NCBI GenBank assembly: GCA_041477655.1
Contig: JBGOUP010000028.1
Coordinates: 1 to 10,283 of the forward strand
From: JBGOUP01 sp041477655
Lineage (GTDB): Bacteria > Patescibacteriota > UBA1384 > 2-12-FULL-50-11
Direction of reading: 5' to 3'
DNA: 10,283 nucleotides
The notes under the pieces are model-generated. The model was not told the origin of the DNA and searched no databases. It was given only the letters and a program-made list of their open reading frames with translations. Of the stretch, positions 6,170 to 10,283 are shown one piece after another. Position 1 is the first letter of the stretch, and each line of letters opens with the position of its first letter. Position numbers and translations under genes: made by a program.

Positions 6170-7924
6170 ATGAAGATGCCTGATCAGGAGTACCAATCGA
6201 GCCAGCTATACAAACTTCGACACACTGCCGCCCATATCTTGGCTATGGCCGCCAAAAAATTCGACCCAGAAGTTAAATTGGCCATTGGTCCACCGATCGA
6301 AAATGGCTTTTACTACGATTTCCAGTTTTCTAAACCAATTGGCGAGGATGATTTGTCTGGGCTTGAAAAAACCATGGCCGAGATTATCGGCCAAGATTTG
6401 CCAGTTGAACACAAAACCGTCAAGCGAAGCGAAGCGATTAAACAGGAGGGAGCAACCGGACAGATATATAAGGCCGAACTGGCTTCTGACCTAACAGATG
6501 ATGAAGTCAGTTACTACGGCATTGGTGATTTTTGGGATTTATGCAAAGGCCCACACATGGTTACAACTGGAGAAATTAAAGCCTTCAAACTACTGTCTGT
6601 AGCCGGTGCCTACTGGCGAGGTAGCGAGCATAACCCGATGCTGACTCGAATTTATGGCACGGCCTTTAAGAGCAAAAAAGAACTGGAGACATATTTAAAG
6701 CAACTTGAAGAGGCTAAAGAACATGATCATCGCAAACTTGGCAGGGAGCTTGGAATTTTCACTATTCTGCCGACAATCGGCTCGGGCTTGCCGGTTTGGT
6801 TACCCAAGGGAGCAACACTTTATAGGTTGTTGGCCGAGCATGTCCGGCAACTTGAGGAAAGTCACGACTATCAGCACGTTATTACTAGCGAGCTTGGTAA
6901 GTTATCGCTCTACAAAACTTCTGGTCACTGGGAACATTATCGTGAGTCAATGTATCCGCCGATCGAGCTTGACGGTGAGGAGTTTATGCTCCGGCCGATG
7001 AACTGCCCCCATCACATCAGTCTGTTTGCCAGCGAACTTCATTCCTACCGACAGCTACCAATTCGTCTAGCCGAATTTGGTGAGGTATTTCGACTAGAAA
7101 AATCCGGCGAGCTGTCGGGACTGCAGAGGGTCCGGGCTTTTACTATTAATGACGGCCACATTTTCTGCACCGATTGGCAAATTAAAGACGAAGTTAAAAA
7201 GACAATTCAACTTATTCATGAGCTTTATAAAGAGCTCGGTTTAACTGATCATTGGTTTAGACTTTCATTGCACGATCCGACCAACAAACAGAAATATTCC
7301 AAGAATTTGGGATTGTGGGAAAAATCGGAAGAGTTTCTTCGAGAGGCTTTAGACGAGATGAAAGTGAAATACGTCGAAGCCAAAGACGAGGCGGCATTTT
7401 ACGGCCCCAAAATTGATGTTCAGATGAAAAATATTCACGGTAAAGAAGAGACCATCTCAACCGTTCAGCTGGATTTCTATTTGCCAGATAGATTCAAGCT
7501 AGAATATATTGACGAAACTGGCAAAAAGAAACAGCCGGTGATGATTCATCGAGCTTTGCTTGGCTCAATGGAACGGTTTATCGGTTTTTTGTTGGAGAAG
7601 ACTGGTGGCGAGTTGCCGTTATGGTTGGTGCCAGTCCAAGCAAAGATCCTGCCGATCTCCCAGAAAGTTAGCAGTTATGCTCAACAAGTATCCGACACTC
7701 TGGCCAAGGCCAAAATCCGTTTCGAGCTGGACAGTTCCGACGAAACTATTGGCAAACGTATCCGCCAGGCTGAACTGGAGAAAGCGCCTCTGATTTTGGT
7801 GGTGGGCGAACGGGAGGCCAAGGAAAAAACCGTTACTGTTCGACTCCGAGGAACGGCTAATCAATCAACAATCCCTTTAGAAACAGTCGTGACCACCTAC
7901 TTTGAGAAGAATTCCTTGTCGTAA
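6170..7924 (+). CDS. thrS: Threonyl-tRNA synthetase lacking the TGS domain
   Basis: Charges tRNA-Thr with threonine in the cytoplasm. The 584 residues begin directly with the editing domain: H18-x-x-x-H22 and C125-x-x-x-H129, the four residues that clear mischarged serine. The class II catalytic core follows, with C279 (LRPMNCPHH), H330 (NDGHIFC) and H460 (VMIHRALLGSMERF) as zinc ligands. Motif 2 is FRLEKSGELSGLQRVRAF. The anticodon-binding domain (about 485-580, VPVQAKILPISQ...ILVVGEREA) closes the protein. E. coli ThrRS is about 642 residues; the difference is the missing N-terminal TGS domain. An in-frame TAG at 6161 rules out a longer start, and there is no sign of a displaced TGS frame upstream. 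No ribosome site precedes the ATG. A TACAAT at 6155-6160 could give an almost leaderless message; a TTGCGA/AATACT pair at 6109-6137 is another weak promoter candidate. Confidence 0.97.
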   Translation: MKMPDQEYQSSQLYKLRHTAAHILAMAAKKFDPEVKLAIGPPIENGFYYDFQFSKPIGEDDLSGLEKTMAEIIGQDLPVEHKTVKRSEAIKQEGATGQIYKAELASDLTDDEVSYYGIGDFWDLCKGPHMVTTGEIKAFKLLSVAGAYWRGSEHNPMLTRIYGTAFKSKKELETYLKQLEEAKEHDHRKLGRELGIFTILPTIGSGLPVWLPKGATLYRLLAEHVRQLEESHDYQHVITSELGKLSLYKTSGHWEHYRESMYPPIELDGEEFMLRPMNCPHHISLFASELHSYRQLPIRLAEFGEVFRLEKSGELSGLQRVRAFTINDGHIFCTDWQIKDEVKKTIQLIHELYKELGLTDHWFRLSLHDPTNKQKYSKNLGLWEKSEEFLREALDEMKVKYVEAKDEAAFYGPKIDVQMKNIHGKEETISTVQLDFYLPDRFKLEYIDETGKKKQPVMIHRALLGSMERFIGFLLEKTGGELPLWLVPVQAKILPISQKVSSYAQQVSDTLAKAKIRFELDSSDETIGKRIRQAELEKAPLILVVGEREAKEKTVTVRLRGTANQSTIPLETVVTTYFEKNSLS

Positions 7925-7951
7925 TTACCAATCTCTGCCAGAGTAAAAGAT

Positions 7952-10283
7952 GTGAGTAAACGTGAGGGGAGACATAAAAAACGAGGGATGATCTATAACT
8001 TGAGAACCATTCGGCGTTGGCAGATTGGCCTAGTCGTGCTTTTGTTAATTGCTCTTGGTTCGTTGGTAGTTGTAAAAAAGTTTGCATTTCACGGCCAGGA
8101 AGTTCCAGTTGGTCGTCAATTTTTTAGCAATAATTTTACCGATGAACAGGGCCTATCATATCTTAAAACAGCTTGCAAGGCTGAAAATATCAGTGACAAC
8201 AGTCTTACTAGTATATTCGGCAATTCTGACGCCGCCACCAAGGGCCGGGTTAGAAAATGGTTGGCCAATCAGTGTAGCCTTGTCCTTACCGATAGCCATA
8301 AATTCAATTGGATAGACAAATCGGTTAACCCCAATACTAAACTATTTGAAGACATGGGTCAGCTTAATATTGCTACTCAAGGTGAGCCTTTAGGGGATTA
8401 CGTACTTGACGATTCCGACCTCAATGCGCTAGGTTCCTCGACAGAGAACTCAATGCACCTGCATGTGCCGACCATATCCAGCTGTCCATCAAGCAATCCA
8501 CCGTCAAATAACCCCAATACTAACAATGCTAGTCCGATCAGTTTAGATCTTGGCTCGGTTCGTCTAGCGGCTCAAACCAGCCCGAGTAATAACCCCCCTC
8601 AACCACCATACGGCAGTGATTGGTATCGGTTACCAACTGACTGTGGCAGTCATATGCTGGCGCTAATAAATCTTAATGTAATACAGGATATGGGCAATTA
8701 TTGCGCCGCCGGTGTTTACATTAAGTCTTATTGCGGTGATCGTCTTAATACCGCCACCGACGGTTATAAGCCTAACGGCGTTCTTTGGAATGCTCCTTGG
8801 TTAATAGACACCAAAGCCGGCATACCAGCAGACGCTAAAGAATTTCAGGGTTTAGCGAAAATTTGTGGCAACACACCTAACGACCCAATTTGTAGCAACG
8901 GTCACCAGTATTTTGCCCAGTGGAAGCTGTCAGTTCAGACAATATTTGCCGGGATTAAGAATATCGTTGCAGGCAATAACCAGAGCCTAATGACCCAAAC
9001 TATTGACGAACCATTTAGAGGTAATGTTATCACTAGCCCTAACGACGCTAACACCGAATTAGTCTTTGGAAAACAAAGCAACCTTTCATGGCTGAATAAT
9101 TTTGGCAATAACCTTAATGATACCGTTGACAATACTAGTCCTCAAAATGACAGCCTTTCTCTGAACCTGGCAAGGATGGATTGGATTAAAAACAAAATTC
9201 CAAACTTGGGCTTGGTAGCTTCGATTGGCATATCTGCCGATGACTTTAGTAGCTATCAAGGTTGCTCGTCATCAAGCCTGAAACAACGGCTCAATATGTC
9301 CAACCTAGCCTATGCTTATTTACTTCGGGACAATGGCTTAGAAACATATTTCTACAACAACACTGGTGGCTGTGGTATTAGTGACGATTCTAACAACCTG
9401 TCGTATTCACAAGCTGGAGCGGGTTTGTCTCTGGCTGCCAGCTACAATATCGGCCAGCCCAGCGGTAATTTACTAACTTTAAAGTCCGGCCAAATTAACG
9501 GCCACGATTACAAAATTGTTTCAAAAGCCTTCGACCATGGTACGGTTTATTACCGTCCCCTGGATCGGGCCGACTTAACGGCCAACCAACGAGACCAAGG
9601 CTCTGTTGATAGCTCAAATTCGGGAATTACTGTTCCTAATACTTGTTGGCTGGATAATCAAGGGGGTATCTTTGGCCCGGTTGAGGGAAAATTAACTCTC
9701 TTTGCTCATGATGCCGCCATTGCCATTGACTGTCCATCGAACTTAACAGGTTTTGACGCTTCTACCCCTAAAGATATTCTTCAGAGTAGTAGCGAATGGG
9801 TTGACGAAGACAATTTAATTAAAAAAACTTTTATTAAACTTGACCCAATTAGTGTGGACACATCAAGCGTTAATGGGCCGCTGTTAGGTAATCTCAATAC
9901 TCGCCTGGCCGAAGTTCAACTGTATAAAACTGCCGGTGCTGGCTTCGACAAAGTTACGTTTATAAATAAAATTAATATCGGCTTACCGGGCTGTGATTTG
10001 AGTAGTTCAATCTTTGACACCTACAAAATTAGCCTAAATGACGCTAACTGTCCGGAATATCAAAACACTCCAGTAACAGTCGAGATGCAAGGAAATCACG
10101 TCTTTACTAACCCGCAAATCTTGGAAGATGGCTTACCGTGTTCGGCCTGTATTCTTAAATTTAACGGTGCCGCTGGAAATAACGGCAAAGTAGTTTTCAC
10201 CGCCCCTCATGCTAGCGTGTTGACTGTCGTTGAGTCGAGCACCGATGGCCGAGGCAAAGACAATAACGGCGACACCACCACAC
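7952..10283 (+). CDS. Anchored surface protein, divergent paralogue of the left-hand one (3' end off the right edge)
   Basis: The frame is open to the right edge (777 codons). The GTG at 7952 is the preferred start: an in-frame TAA (7922, the thrS stop) limits extension, and the added residues SKREGRHKKR suit the inside end of an anchor. ATG 7988 is the alternative; neither has a good ribosome site. The membrane segment is about 25-41. Landmarks match the left-hand protein: FGNSDAATK (from 89), SVNP 124-127, YFAQWK 320-325, the helix LKQRLNMSNLAYAYLL, KAFDHGTVYYRP (VYYRP 532-536), GGIFGPVEGKLTLF, and a C-terminal PQILEDGLPCSACI (C730, C733) beta module. An Asn/Pro/Ser-rich linker (about 176-226) is an insertion that is probably disordered. 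At the strand where the paralogue has D367 and E369, this one reads NFGNNLND, so catalysis may be lost. It lies 27 nt after thrS and may share its transcript. The function is inferred as surface glycan interaction. Confidence 0.8.
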   Translation, partial: MSKREGRHKKRGMIYNLRTIRRWQIGLVVLLLIALGSLVVVKKFAFHGQEVPVGRQFFSNNFTDEQGLSYLKTACKAENISDNSLTSIFGNSDAATKGRVRKWLANQCSLVLTDSHKFNWIDKSVNPNTKLFEDMGQLNIATQGEPLGDYVLDDSDLNALGSSTENSMHLHVPTISSCPSSNPPSNNPNTNNASPISLDLGSVRLAAQTSPSNNPPQPPYGSDWYRLPTDCGSHMLALINLNVIQDMGNYCAAGVYIKSYCGDRLNTATDGYKPNGVLWNAPWLIDTKAGIPADAKEFQGLAKICGNTPNDPICSNGHQYFAQWKLSVQTIFAGIKNIVAGNNQSLMTQTIDEPFRGNVITSPNDANTELVFGKQSNLSWLNNFGNNLNDTVDNTSPQNDSLSLNLARMDWIKNKIPNLGLVASIGISADDFSSYQGCSSSSLKQRLNMSNLAYAYLLRDNGLETYFYNNTGGCGISDDSNNLSYSQAGAGLSLAASYNIGQPSGNLLTLKSGQINGHDYKIVSKAFDHGTVYYRPLDRADLTANQRDQGSVDSSNSGITVPNTCWLDNQGGIFGPVEGKLTLFAHDAAIAIDCPSNLTGFDASTPKDILQSSSEWVDEDNLIKKTFIKLDPISVDTSSVNGPLLGNLNTRLAEVQLYKTAGAGFDKVTFINKINIGLPGCDLSSSIFDTYKISLNDANCPEYQNTPVTVEMQGNHVFTNPQILEDGLPCSACILKFNGAAGNNGKVVFTAPHASVLTVVESSTDGRGKDNNGDTTT

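Noticed and set aside
7925..7951. Terminator between thrS and the right-hand surface gene
   Set aside because: The 27-base gap has no stem followed by a T run; read-through from thrS is more likely.
1..10283. CRISPR array, insertion sequence or rRNA genes
   Set aside because: No regularly spaced repeats, no transposase frame with terminal inverted repeats and no conserved rRNA words were seen.

Overview
This window looks like a piece of a small-genome bacterium, most plausibly a Patescibacteria (CPR) lineage. The grounds are a threonyl-tRNA synthetase that lacks the usual N-terminal TGS domain, several secreted proteins held by a single N-terminal membrane segment, a dockerin-bearing beta-helix protein with no cohesin or cellulosome genes in view, and two compact toxin-antitoxin pairs. 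TGA is a normal stop here (it ends both antitoxin genes), so the TGA-glycine code of Gracilibacteria/Absconditabacteria does not apply. The lineage is inferred from content, not from a tree.

Layout. Positions 1-2342 (minus strand) carry most of a large anchored surface protein with a glycoside-hydrolase-like barrel; its end lies beyond the left edge. A 309-base gap (2343-2651) holds its promoter and an unexplained patch. Positions 2652-3133 (minus) encode a RelE/ParE-type toxin and its small upstream partner. Positions 3275-5278 (minus) encode an anchored parallel beta-helix protein ending in a type I dockerin. A divergent control region (5281-5410) contains a strong promoter overlapped by a perfect 19-bp palindrome. 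It drives a ribbon-helix-helix antitoxin and PIN-domain toxin on the plus strand (5411-6090). thrS follows (6170-7924), and 27 bases after it starts a second large anchored protein (7952 to the right edge).

The main observation is that the two large surface proteins at opposite ends of the window, on opposite strands, are divergent full-length paralogues. By eye they share landmarks in the same order and at nearly the same residue numbers (FG...TK near 83/89, SVNP at 114/124, Y-aromatic-A-x-W-K at 304/320, VYYRP at 540/532, CxxC at 746/730). The right-hand copy appears to have lost the acidic residues found in the left-hand copy at a possible active-site strand. Together with the dockerin beta-helix protein, they suggest a locus for surface glycan binding or processing, punctuated by two toxin-antitoxin modules, with thrS the only housekeeping gene. 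No RNA genes, CRISPR arrays, transposases or convincing terminators were seen.
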